DNA of 64,000 bases from Stomoxys calcitrans. Its lineage: Eukaryota > Arthropoda > Insecta > Diptera > Muscidae. Positions within the stretch are counted from its first letter, which is position 1. Every line of letters begins with the position of its first letter. The translations under genes were made by a program, and so were the position numbers. The notes below the pieces were generated by a model. It saw only the letters and a list, made by a program, of their open reading frames with translations, was not told the DNA's origin and did not search any database. Below are positions 45,401-56,221 of the stretch, one piece after another. The DNA is taken from positions 156,676,578 to 156,740,577 of the forward strand of contig NC_081556.1 in NCBI RefSeq assembly GCF_963082655.1, given 5' to 3'.

Positions 45401-48400
45401 TGAACAATGACTTGTACTTATTGGTATTTGGTCCAAATCTATGGGGCATAGGGTATAAATTTTTCACCGGATTTTGACGAAAGGTGGTTTACATATATAC
45501 CCGAGGTGGTGGGTATCCAAAGTTCGAACCGGTCGAACTTAACGCCTTTTTACTTGTTTTTTACTTCAATTATGTATCAATTAATTTTATAAACCCCCAC
45601 CGAAGGATTGGGTTATATTCATTTTGCCATTCCGCTTGCAACATATCGAAATATATATTTCCGACCCTTTAAAGTGTATATATTCTTGATCAGCGTAAAA
45701 ATCTGAGACGATCTAGCCATGTCCGTCCGTCTGTCCGTTTGGCCGTTGAACGCTACAATCTTTAAAAATTGAGACATTGAGCTGAAACTTTGCACAGATT
45801 CTTTTTTTGTCCATAAGCAGATTAAGTCCGATGCAGACCATATTTTTCAAGTATGTTCAATTATAAAAGAAGTCGTTCGGCCAAATCAATTGGGAGATTA
45901 GTTTATCCGGATGCTATATCAGATTTTAGACCGATTTGTTGGAGGTCATAGCCGTAGTTATTGTGCAAAATCTCGTCGGATTAGAATTGCGATCTATAGG
46001 GGTTCAAGAAGTAGACTCGAGAGAGATGGGAGCTATATTAGGTTATGAACCAATTCATACCAGACTTGGTGTGTATGTTAAAGTTCATAGGAGAATTTTC
46101 TTGTGCAAATTTTCAGCAAATTCAGACAAAAACTGAATTCTCTAGAGGCTAAAGAAGTGTTATCTGGAGATCGGTTTATATGGGAGCTTTATCAAAACGG
46201 GGACCAATGGCCCATTCCAACCGACCTACACTAATAGAAAGTATTCGTGCAAAATTTCGAGCGCCTAGCCTAACTCCTTGGAAAGTTAGCGAGCTTTTCA
46301 CAGACGGACGGACATGGGCCCATCAACTTCAAATAGATAACTTCAAATATATATACTTTATGGAATCTTAGACGAATATTTCAATGTATTACAAACGGCA
46401 TGACGAAATTAGTATGCCTCTATCCTATGTTTACATAGGAGTAATATCGAAAATATCATTAGCCAAAGTAATCCCATCGAATTACGACACTTGTATGTTG
46501 CGCTCTCGATACGTTATAATCCACTGCATAGACAAACCTTGAATTTCATAGAGGCTTTCATATTATTCCAGCAAAAACTTGAATCCATTTCCATTATTTT
46601 TTCCACGAATTCCACATTTCAATAGTTGCGAACCAAAAACAAAAGGGCAAAAGAATTTGAGGAATTTTGCTGTAGTTTGAAAACTTATTTTTGACCAGCT
46701 TTGTTCGAAATTGACCTATTAATGTTAAAATTCCTGAAATTCCCATCGACAGAAATACATGGTCCCTTAAAGATTGACGCTGCAGCAAATAACAAAATGA
46801 AACAAAAATGCATTTAAATTAAAATTAAAATTTTATTTGGTACACAATTAAAAGCATTTGAACATACAATTCAATAGTAATCTCGTTTAAAATGCAACGC
46901 ATAAATAAAACCGTTAATAAAATTATGAAATAAATTAAAAATGTTATTAAGTGGCCATAGATTTCTCTCCAAACCAAAGCAAACTAAAGCTAGAATAAAA
47001 ACGAAAAAACAAAAACAAGTAAAAGCGTGCAAAGTTCGGCCGGGCCAAATCTTGTATACCCTCCACCATGGATCGCATTTGTCGAGCTCTTGCCACGGTG
47101 TCACTTCTTAGGCAAAAAGGATAAAAGAAAAGATTTGCTCTGTTATTAGAGCGATATCAATATATGGTCCAGTTTGGACCACAATTAAATTATATGTTGG
47201 AGACCTGTGTAAAATGTCAGCCAATTCGAGTAAGAATTGCGCACTTTTGGGGGCTCAAGAAGTAAAATAGGGAGATCGGTTTATAGGGGAGCTGTATCAG
47301 GATAAAGACCGATTCCGACCATAATAAACACGTATGTTGATGGTCATGAGAGAATCCGTTGTACAAAATTTCCGCCAAATTGGATAATAATTGCGCCTTC
47401 TAGAAGTTCAAGAAGTCAAGTCCCCAGATCGGTTTTTATGACAGCTATAACAGTTTATGGACCGAATTGAACTATTCTTAACGCAGTTTTTGAAAGTCAT
47501 AACAAAACACGTCTTGCAAAATTTCATTCCAAACGGATAAGAATTGCGCACTCTACATGCTCAAGAAGTCAAGACCACAGATCGGTTTACATGACAGCTA
47601 TATCATTTTATGGACCGATTTGAACCATACTCAGCACAGTTTTTGAAAGTCATAACAAAACACGTCTTGCAAAATTTCATTCCAATCGGATAAGAATTGC
47701 GCCCTCTAGAGGCTCAAGAAGCCAAGACCCAAGATCGGTTTATATGGCAGCGATTTGAACCATACTTGACACAGTTTTTAGATATCATAACAAAAAACAC
47801 GTCGTGCAAAAATTCATTCCAATCGGATAAGAATTGCGCCCTCTACATGCTCAAGAAGTCAAGACCACAGATCGGTTTATATGGCAGCTATATCAAAACG
47901 TGGACCCATATATAGCCCACTAACAATTACAACCGACCGACCTACACTAATATGAGGTATTTGTGCAAAATTTCAAGTGGCTAGCATTACTCCTTCGAAA
48001 ATTAGCGTGCTTTCGACAAACAGACGGACAGACAGACGGACGGACGGACAGACGTACGGACATGGCCAAATCGGCTTAAAATGTCATGACGATCAAGAAT
48101 ATGTGTACTTTATGGGGTCTCAGAAGAATATTTCGAGTAGTTACAAACAGAATGACGAAATTAGTATACCCCCATCCAATGGTGGAGGGTATAAAAACAA
48201 ACGAGAACACTGCGCAAGTATGGGCTACTGGACCACCTGCAGGGCGATAATTAGCAAATAGCACAGCGCACATTTTGCAATTATGCCATGCAGCGAAGTA
48301 TCATTCAAATGTGTTTTTACGTGACGTTGCATTTAAATGTGAAAAGGCGTAAAAGGAAAAAAAAAAAATGAATGAATAAATAAATAAAAATAATTTTATT

Positions 48401-51400
48401 ATACGTTATTGCATGCTTTTTTAGATTGGCATTAAAAACGACCAACCAACGCAATACTAAATACAAAGTTATAAAAAATTAAAGCTGTTATTGCTTTGAA
48501 GCGCAAAAAAAAATTGAATTAGAACAAATATTTCGCATTTAATCCGCAAAATAAATGTTTTCACAGTTAGTTTTAAATAATAATAATAAAATATAAAAGG
48601 CAATCATGAAACAAGCATAGTTTATCATCCCACCCCAGCTGCCTTTGAAAACAAAAATTGCTCATATCATAGCCCAACATATTAGGAAATAGTTGCAATG
48701 ATTTTTTTATTGATTCTCAAATGTCGTTGAAGCTTGCCATGAACATCAAAGTTCAACAAATTTTCCCATTATTCTTTAATTTAACAACTAAGAGCTAGAA
48801 CTTAGTCATTGCCGACTGTGTGAAACCCTATTCCTATTGGTGAACAATTTATTCAGATTGGTTTTACATATGTGTCATACTTACAATTCATCTGGACAAT
48901 TGATGGGCTGTGCCAAACGGAAACCATCACTCAGATAAGGTGTCAATTCGAAAATATCCACCTCTTCAAAGGGGGTCAAAGCCAAAGTGGCCAACTCCCA
49001 AAATAGAACGCCCAAACTCCAGATGTCCGTCTGTTGGCTATAGAAATTCTTTTGCTGCAATGACTCCAAGGCCATCCATTTGAGGGGACGATTTTCATTG
49101 TCACACAAGCAGTGATAGTCATCGGGGAAAAGATCGCGTGATAGGGCATTATCACATATTTTTACATAGGAATCGGAATCCAAACTGGAAAAAGTAAAAA
49201 AAGAAAACAAACAAAATTGATTATATACAACGTTTAGGTGTAGAAAATATATGAAATGGTATATTAGGGGTTGAGTCCTTCTTTTTTGATTTTCTTTTTT
49301 GTAAAATTTTTTCTCAATACTTACTAGCAATTCCTGGTGGCAATATCCCTGTGTAGTATGCCCACCGAATGCAGATGGGCCAAGCCCTTGGTTACATGCA
49401 AACCAAATTCCACCAATTGACGGGTGCTCAAAGGTGTATTCATCTCACGAGACTTTTGTAGGAATCTATGAGAGAAATAAAACAAAACAAAAATAAATAA
49501 ATAACAAGTGAGAGCGTGCTAAGTTCGGCCGGGCCGAATCTTATATACCCTCCACCATGGATCGCATTTATCGAGTATACCGCGCAGGTATCTCTTTTTA
49601 GGCAAACAAAGAATAATGAAGAAGAACTGTTATGCTATTCGAGCTATATCGAATTATAGTCCGATTCGGACCATAAATGAATTGAATGCTGAACATTGTA
49701 GAAGTCCTTGTGTAATACTACAGTTCATTCGGATAAGAACTGGGCCTTGTAGGGGCTCAAGAAGCAAAATCGGGAGATAGGTTTGTATGGGAGCTGTATC
49801 AAGCTATAGATCGATTCAGACCATATTGAACACGCAGGGGAGAAGCCATTGTACAAAATTTCTGCCAAATCGGATTAGAATTGAGCCCTCTAGCGGCTCA
49901 AGAAGTCAATATCCCAGATCGGTTTATATGGCAGCTATATTAGGCTATGTATCGATTTGCGCCATACTTTACACAGTTGTTGGAAGTCATAACAAAACAC
50001 CTCATGCAAAATTTCAGCCAAAACGGATGACAACTGCGCCCTCTAGCGGCTCAAGAACTCAAGATCCAAGATGGGTTTATATGGCAGCTATATAAGGTTA
50101 TAAACCGATTTGCGCCGTACTTAACACAGTTGTTAGAAATCATAACAAAATACCTCATGAAAAATTGGACGAGAACTGCGCCCTCTAGCGGCTCAAGATC
50201 TCAAGATCCAAAATCGGTTTATATGGCAGCTATATTAGGTTATAAACCGATTTGCGCCGTACTTAACACAGTTGTTAGAAATCATAACAAAATACCTCAT
50301 GAAAAATTGGACGAGAACTGCGCCCTCTAGCGGCTCAAGAACTCAAGATCCAAGATCGGTTTATATGGCAGCTATATTAGATTATGAACCGATTTGAGCC
50401 ATACTTTGCACAGTTGTTGGAAGTGATACCAAAATACCTCATGAAAAAATTACAGCCAAATCGGATGAAAATTGCGCCCTCTAGCAGCTCAAGAACCCAA
50501 GATCCAAGATCGGTTTATATGGCAGCTACACCAGATTATGAACCGATTTGAACCATACTTTGCACAGTTGCTGGAAGTGATACCAAAATACGTCATACAA
50601 AATGACAGCCAAATCGGATAGGAATTGCACCCTTTAACAGCTGAAGAAGTCAAAACCCGGTTTATATGGCAGCTATATCAGGTTACGAACCGATTTTCGC
50701 AATACTTAATACAGTTGTTAGAAATCATAACAAAACACCTCATGCAAAATTTCAGCCAAATCGGACGAGAACTGCGCGTCTACCGGCTCAAGAACTCAAG
50801 ATCCAAGATCGGTTTATATGGCAGCTATACCAGAATATGAACCGATTTAAACCATACTTAACACAGTTGTTGGGAGTGATACCAAAATACCACATGAAAA
50901 ATTACAGCCAAATTGGACAAATTGGAAAATTGCGCCCTCTAACAGCTGAAGAAGTCAAAACCCGAGATCGGTTTATATGGCAGCTATATCAGGTTATGAA
51001 CCTATTTCAACCATACCTAGCGCAGTTGTTGGAAGTGATACCAAAACATCACTTGCAAAATTTCAGTCAAATTAGGCGAGAATTGCGCCCTTTAGAGGCT
51101 CAAGAAGTCAAGACCCAAGATCGGTTTATATGGCAGCTATATCAAAACATGGACCGATTTGGCCCATTTACAATCCCAACCGACTTACATTAGTAAAAAG
51201 TATTTTTGCAAAAATTTCAAGCGCCTAGCTTTACTCCTTCCAAAGTTAGCGTGCTTTCGACATGCAGTCGGACGGACGACGGACATACGGACGGACATGG
51301 CTAGATCGACTTAACATGTAATGACGATTAAGAATATATATACTCTATGGGGTCTTAGACGCCTATTTCGAGGTATTACAAACAGAATGACGAAATTAGT

Positions 51401-54115
51401 ATACCCCCATCCTATGGTGGAGGGTATAAAAACACATTGGAGCTGTTATTACATGATCAGACATATCATATGTATCTTATATACATCAAATACGAATAAA
51501 GCGCGCTCTAATCGGCATGTATTTTCATATGCATTGTACTTTTTTATACCCACCACCGAAGGATGGGGTATACTCATATTGTCATTCTGTTTGCAACACA
51601 TCGAAATATCCCTAACAATTTAAGACGATATAGCCATGTCCGTCCGTCTGTCTGTTAAAATCACGCTACAGTCTTTAAAAATAGAGATATTGAGCTGAAA
51701 CTTTGCACAAGTCCTTTTATTGTCCATAAGCAGGATGGGCTATATCGGACTATATTTAGATATAGCCCCCATATAGACCGATCCGCCGATTTAGGGTCTT
51801 AGGCTCACAAAAGCCACATTTATTAGCCGATTTTGCTGAAATTTGGGTCAGTGAGTTGTGTTAGGTTAGTCAACATCCTCCTTCAATTTGGCTCAGATCG
51901 GTTCAGATTTGGATATAGCTGCCGTATATACGGATCTCTCGATTTAAGGTTTTGGGGCCATAAAAGGCGCATTGATTGTCCGCTATCGGCGAAATTTGGG
52001 ACAGTGAGTTCTGTTAGGCCAGTCGACATTCTTCTTCAATTTGGTCCAGATCGGTTCAGATTTGGATATAGCTGTCACATAGACCGATCTCCCGATTTAA
52101 GGTTTTTTACTCATAAAATGCGCATTTATTGTCCGATATCGGTGAAATTTGGGACAGTGAGTTGTGTTAGGCCAGTCAACATCCTCCTTCAATTTCGCTC
52201 AGATCAGTTTAGATTGGGATATAGCTTCCATATAGACCGATCTCTCGATTTAAGGTTTTGGGGCCATAAAAGGCGCATTTATTGCCCGATATCGGCGAAA
52301 TTTGGGTCAGTGAGTTATGTTAGGCCAGTCAACATCCTCCTTCAATTTGGCGCATATCAGTTTAGATTGGGATATAGCTTCCATATAGACCGATCTATCG
52401 ATTTAAGGTTTTAGGGCCATAAAAGGCGCATTTATTGTCCCATGTCGCCGAAATTTGGGACACTTAGTTAAGTTAAGCCCCGTGTCATATTTGCCTGATT
52501 TGGTCTAGATCGATCAAGATTTGCATATAGCTGCCCTATAGACCGATCTCTCGATTTAATGTTTTGGGGCCATAAACGGCGCATCTATTTTCCGATTTCG
52601 CCGAAATTTTGGGACAGTGAGTTGTATAAGGCCCTTCGACATTCTTCTTCAATTTGGATCAGGTTGGTCCAGATTTGGATATAGCTGCCATATACTCAGA
52701 TCTCTCGATTAAAGGTTTTGGTGCCATAAAAGGCCATTTATTGTCCAATTTCGCCGAAATTTGGGACAGTGAGTTATGTTAGGCTCTTCGAAATGTTTCT
52801 GCAACTTGGCCCAAAGCGGTCCAGATTTGGATATAGCTGTCATATAGACCGATATCTCGATTTAAAGTCTTGGCTCCATAAAAGGCGCATTTAGGACATG
52901 TGTCCAGATGAAATAAAAATCGATTTATTTCAATTCCATTTTGATTCCAAAATCCATTTGTATAAAATTTTCAGTGTTGTTGTTTTGAAATAACATGAAA
53001 CAACAAGGCTGTTTCATGTAATATCAGCTTAAGTTCGGCCGAATTTAGGACACCCGTCACCATGGATGTATATGGTATTCTATTTTGCTATATCTCTACT
53101 ATTTCTATATGTTTTATTATCCAATTGTGGACCGATTTGGATCATATTTGATTCAGGTGTCGATAAGCCTTATACAAGTGATAGTTTAGAATTTAGGCGT
53201 ATTCTGATAACAAAAGAGGCTTTTATGGGCCTATGAACTTTAATCGCCAGATAAGTCTATATGAACGCTATACCCAAAAGTGGTCTGATGTGGATCATAC
53301 TCGTTTCAGATATTGGGTGGTCTATTGCAACTCACCGTAGGCCACGGTAGCGCAGACGTTAGCATGTCCGCCTATGACGCTATACGCCTGGGTTCGAATT
53401 CTGGCTAGACCATCAGAAAAAATTTTCAGCGGTGGTTTTCCCCTCCTAATGCTGGCAATATTTGTGAGGTACAATGCCATATAAAACTTCTCTACAGAGG
53501 TGTTGCACTGCGACACGTCATTCGGACTCGGCTATAAAAAGGAGGCCCCCTTATCATTGAGCTTAAACTTGAATCGGACAGTACCCATTGATATGTCATG
53601 GACAGATTTTCACTTTACAAATAGAGTGACCAGATTAGTATACCCCATACGGTGGTAGGTATAAAAAAAATATAAAAATTCTCTAAAGTTTAAGGATTTC
53701 TTTATTGCTGCTCAACTTACATTTTCAAGTTTCCCTTGCAGGGATAAGGATAAGCGATTTCCGGTGGGCCTGGCAACTCGGTGTTAGCCAGCATGGGAGC
53801 CATTATATTCTGATGGCCCACTCCTATTAGCATGGAGGCATCCTGCAGCAAACAAGCCACCTGGGTCAGCGAAGCTCCATCCACCACGGTCTTGATCAGC
53901 ACATCACAGGAATCGCCCAATTTCCCGGCATAAATGCGACCATAGGTGCCCTCCTTGATGAGCTGTTCACACTCCATGGTGCCCGGCTGGACATTGGGTA
54001 TGCGACGCATTTTATCTTTGCTGCCGGTATTGCTGCCACCTCCGGTACCAGTGCTGGCGCCTCCAAAAACACTGCCATTGCCACGACTTGATTTAGGAGT
54101 GGACATGCTGTACAC
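42386..54115 (-). CDS. RYK/Derailed-family receptor pseudokinase, C-terminal part (four exons)
   Basis: Exons 54115-53721, 49465-49325, 49184-48885 and 42497-42386 total 948 bases: 315 residues plus stop, frame kept at all three junctions. In this fragment there is a Gly/Ser-rich juxtamembrane stretch (8-33), a glycine loop EGTYGR (55-60), the ATP-site lysine in VLIK (K75), HRDIATRNC (170-178), DNALSRDLFP (190-199) where active kinases have DFG, and an APE-like ALE (217-219). RYK receptors bind Wnt5-class ligands outside the cell through a WIF domain and signal through this catalytically impaired domain; in Drosophila they guide axons and muscle attachment. The WIF domain, signal peptide and membrane segment are not in view. 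Drosophila has three paralogues (drl, dnt, Drl-2); I cannot tell which this matches. Confidence 0.9.
43357..43684 (-). mobile_element. tRNA-derived SINE in the last RYK intron
   Basis: The minus-strand copy begins GGCCACCGTAGCGAAAAGGT at 43684, B box GGGTTCGAAACCTGG, body and tail as in the copy at 34680, ending near 43357 with AAATTTGCATTTGCAG. It sits in the same orientation as the host gene. Confidence 0.8.
43772..44410 (-). repeat. fam-B repeat, right-end fragment, in RYK intron
   Basis: Starts at its right terminus (ATACCCACCATCATGGATGG, GTCATTCCGTTTC, CCGTCCGTCCGTCGG), then three diverged units (CCCATATAAACCTATCGCC). Truncated near 44410, where fam-A sequence follows. Confidence 0.7.
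44440..45560 (-). repeat. fam-A repeat in RYK intron, right end missing
   Basis: Six to seven minus-strand units (ATATAGCTGCCATATAGACC, TTTGGGACAGTGAGTTGTGT). Left terminus at 45485-45560 (TATACCCGAGGTGGTGGGTA, then a mutated head and AACGCCTTTTTACTTGTT). Confidence 0.82.
45566..46440 (+). repeat. Hybrid repeat: inverted fam-A right end joined to fam-B-like units
   Basis: 45590-45800 carries AACCCCCACCGAAGGATTGG, TATATATTCTTGATCAGCG and CCATGTCCGTCCGTCTGTCC in fam-A right-end sense, reversed. From 45890 it reads as plus-strand fam-B (GGTCATAGCCGTAG, AGATCGGTTTATATGGGAGC) with a worn right end near 46300-46440. Confidence 0.65.
46441..47012. other. RYK intron sequence, no feature recognised
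   Basis: AT-rich, non-repetitive relative to the rest of the window. It ends where a fam-B element begins. Confidence 0.5.
47013..48198 (+). repeat. fam-B repeat, both ends present, in RYK intron
   Basis: Head AACAAGTAAAAGCGTGC, AAGTTCGGCCGGGCCAAA, GTATACCCTCCACCATGG. Five to six units with a local subtype phrase ACACGTCTTGCAAAATTTCA occurring repeatedly. The right end has an expanded GACGGACAGACAGACGGACG and CCAATGGTGGAGGGTATAAA. Confidence 0.85.
48885..49184 (-). CDS. RYK-type gene, exon with DNA motif and C-lobe
   Basis: 300 bp between acceptor TTCCAG and donor GTAAGT. It codes (after a split Tyr codon) LDSDSYVKICDNALSRDLFP, WMALESLQQKNFYSQQTDIW and YLSDGFRLAQPINCPDE. The DNA tripeptide replaces DFG; TDIWSLGVLFWEL is the helix F/G region. 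Confidence 0.92.
49325..49465 (-). CDS. RYK-type gene, exon with HRD catalytic-loop motif
   Basis: 141 bp between acceptor CTCATAG and donor GTAAGT. It codes FLQKSREMNTPLSTRQLVEF and LAHLHSVGILHRDIATRNC, finishing with the first two bases of a Tyr codon. The intron to the next exon is 140 bp, the only compact intron in view. Confidence 0.92.
49503..51432 (+). repeat. fam-B repeat, longest copy, in RYK intron
   Basis: Head AACAAGTGAGAGCGTGC, AAGTTCGGCCGGGCCGAA and ATATACCCTCCACCATGG at 49503-49562. About eleven units. Right end GGACGGACATGGCTAGATCG, AAGAATATATATACTCTATG, CCTATGGTGGAGGGTATAAA to 51432. Two neighbouring units (50101-50340) share the same internal deletion at a 142-bp spacing, showing recent local duplication. 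It lies opposite to the direction of the host gene. Confidence 0.88.
51543..52895 (-). repeat. fam-A repeat in RYK intron, left end missing
   Basis: Right terminus at 51543-51660 (TATACCCACCACCGAAGGAT, CCGTCCGTCTGTCTG; the ATATATATTC core is deleted here), then about seven units on the minus strand. Units of 159 bp keep one plus-strand frame open for 193 codons (51833-52414) with a 53-residue period. Confidence 0.82.
53027..53668 (+). repeat. fam-B-like element split by a SINE, in RYK intron
   Basis: Left end GCTTAAGTTCGGCCGAATTT and ACACCCGTCACCATGGATG; right end ATTAGTATACCCCATACGGT and GGTAGGTATAAAAA. A SINE occupies 53340-53605. Internal units are reduced to about two. Confidence 0.6.
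53340..53605 (+). mobile_element. tRNA-derived SINE nested in a repeat
   Basis: GGCCACGGTAGCGCAGACGT, TTAGCATGTCCGCCTATGAC and GGGTTCGAATTCTGG (B box with one change), then the GCTATAAAAAGGAGGCCCCC body. The tail stops after TTGATATGTC. Confidence 0.8.
53721..54115 (-). CDS. RYK-type gene, exon with juxtamembrane region and kinase N-lobe
   Basis: 395 bp from acceptor TTGTAG to donor GTAAGT. It begins in phase 0 (VYSMSTPKSSRG), passes through a Gly/Ser/Thr-rich linker, then IPNVQPGTMECEQLIKEGTY, GRIYAGKLGDSCDVLIKTVV and ends PYPCKGNLK plus two bases. The transmembrane exon should lie upstream, at higher coordinates, but is not recognisable before 64000. Confidence 0.9.
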
Positions 54116-56221
54116 CTACAAGAGAAAACACAAAAAGAGCAACGATTACAATCGATAAGAGGGAGTGGAAATTAATTTTTTTTTTGCTGTGGTCTATCCA
54201 CCCAGCGAGGCTGGGCCATCAGTTACGCTTGAAGAAGCAGGAAAGCGAAATAGCAGCAACACTTTCCTTTACCCTTGACATTTAATTTTTACGCTCTACG
54301 GAAGAGTTAATCTGAACACTAAATCTATGTTGGACACCAAAGATCCACTGCCCTTGGCCTAGCCGTGTCCTGCAATCGAGCACTTCAATATGGAAACTCA
54401 TAAATCTTTCGGTGTGGCCATTATGTCCAAACCACAGAGGAGAAAGCCGAACGGGAGGTGTAAGTGTAGCAATAAAACGAAAATAGGACCCTCTGAAATA
54501 TGTTGGCCAATCGTGTGGCAGGAGCCTACAACAACAACAACAAGAAACCAACCCATTCATAATTATAACTGATGGCTGTTGCTCCAACGGCTGGATGACT
54601 GGCTAGCTGGCAGGATGTCTGTGTATAAATGTTAAACGGAAACAATAAAAACTACAAAAAGGATATGGCTGGGAGAGTAATAAGAGCCGCCACGTCTTTT
54701 GCAGGCACCGGCCACGACGATGACGATTTCAATGCTGATGATATTAATGGCCATAAGGACGACGACGACGACAATGACAACGACAACGGTGATGATGATT
54801 ATGATGAGCAGACCCAATTTAACCATGGAGCATTGAAAACATTTTGCGTCAGAAATCATAGTCATCCAGGCTCAATGCCATCACTTCATTTGGTTAGGAT
54901 CATTGCCTTTGTCATCATCATCATCCTCAGAATCATCGTCAACCCAAGTCATTCACTTTTGTTTTTTGTCCTCTACCTCATTCTTATCTTCGTCCATGCG
55001 GTGGCTCTGTGTGCGTCTGCTACACCTAGTAGTCGTCGTTGTGTGATTCTTGATGTTAGTGGCTGGCGCGGCATGGTAGCCAACCGTGGCATTATCACTT
55101 ATGGGTCGTACATTTTCCACGATTAAAGTGTACACGACCACAATATGGACAATTTATTTGTGTTGTGCCACAAATTGCTTAACATTCGCCGCCTGTTGGC
55201 ATCACTTTAAGTTGCTACATAATAATAATAACAATTCAGCCAGTCAGATGATGGTCGAGTCCTGCAAACACCAAACAATTTCAGCGGCAACAGCAGCAGC
55301 TGCCAACGTTGAGGTCAGGTCAGGAGATGAGAGGACATTCATTCATTTTATTCCTTCGTATCCGATGGCCAACAACGGCAACTCAACTATGTGACCCGAT
55401 CTGACCAATTGTCCTGCAAGCAGCCACATCAGCAACATCACTAACAACAACAATGGCAGCTGGCAACAGCAGGACAATGACAATGAAATCATTTGTTGTC
55501 CGGGGGCCCCAGCAACAAAAGCATTCACAGCATTCAAAACAACGGCCGGGGCATAAATGGGGACAAAGCCACAATGACCAGACCATTGCCTGCCAGTCAG
55601 TCACTCACTCACTCACCCTGCCACCGAAAATGAGTTTAAGAATCTAAAAGTTGGTCATAACAGCACAACTATGCTTGGAAAGTCGCCTTACAATCGCAAT
55701 CACAATCACACCAAAATCATCAGCAGCCTTGCCAACTCCACCTCTATTATGGCGGGCCATGTTGGCCATGTTTACACCCTTAGTCTCAGTCTCAACATAT
55801 TCTACACCCACCATCTCTGGTGGCCTTGTGTCCCTTGCTCATTCCCTTTGCTATCATTTTGAACGAGTGCAATAAAAGAGGCCTGTAGGCCATAACTTTG
55901 TCAAAAAGATAACTATCGCCTCGATACAAGGGTGGGCCGAGCGAGCTGTGGCATGTGCAAAAGTTCTACGCAATGGGCTAATTGAAGTGTTAATTTCACA
56001 ATTTGTTTCCAATTTGATGAAGAAAAGTTATGTGATGACTAGAGCCATTGACTTGGCTAAAAGTTTTGGCTTTTACTTTTGATGGGGAACAAAAATTAAT
56101 TTCTCATTTCGGTTGATGGCCTTGGGGCGAAAATTTGATAAACTCGAAAATTTTCAGTAGGAGTGGGATAGCAGGGATTTCTCAAAAGTTTGAATGGAAG
56201 TTTTGTTACTTATTTTTATCA
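54116..56221. other. Probable upstream intron of the RYK-type gene, simple repeats
   Basis: Less transposon-rich than its surroundings, with many trinucleotide patches: GACGACGACGACAATGAC and GATGATGATTATGATGAG near 54760-54805, ATCATCATCATCCTC near 54913, AACAACAACAACAAG near 54530, CAGCAGCAGC near 55285. Open frames here are produced by these repeats. No exon of the WIF domain or membrane segment was found. Confidence 0.45.

Noticed and set aside
49900..51150. CRISPR-like array
   Set aside because: Repeats are 140-160 bp, degenerate and without unique short spacers, in an insect genome; it is a transposon-type tandem array.
51833..52414. 193-residue open frame with internal repeats as a gene
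   Set aside because: It lies wholly within a fam-A tandem array; the frame follows from the 159-bp unit. No start context, no homology.
54632..54865. Minus-strand hydrophobic frame as the RYK transmembrane exon
   Set aside because: The Ile/Val run comes from GAT/GAC trinucleotide repeats read in reverse. No flanking splice sites fit and no WIF-like sequence adjoins.
55343..55604. Leu-rich minus-strand frame as a membrane segment
   Set aside because: Produced by CAGCAACA-type repeats in reverse; no supporting splice structure.
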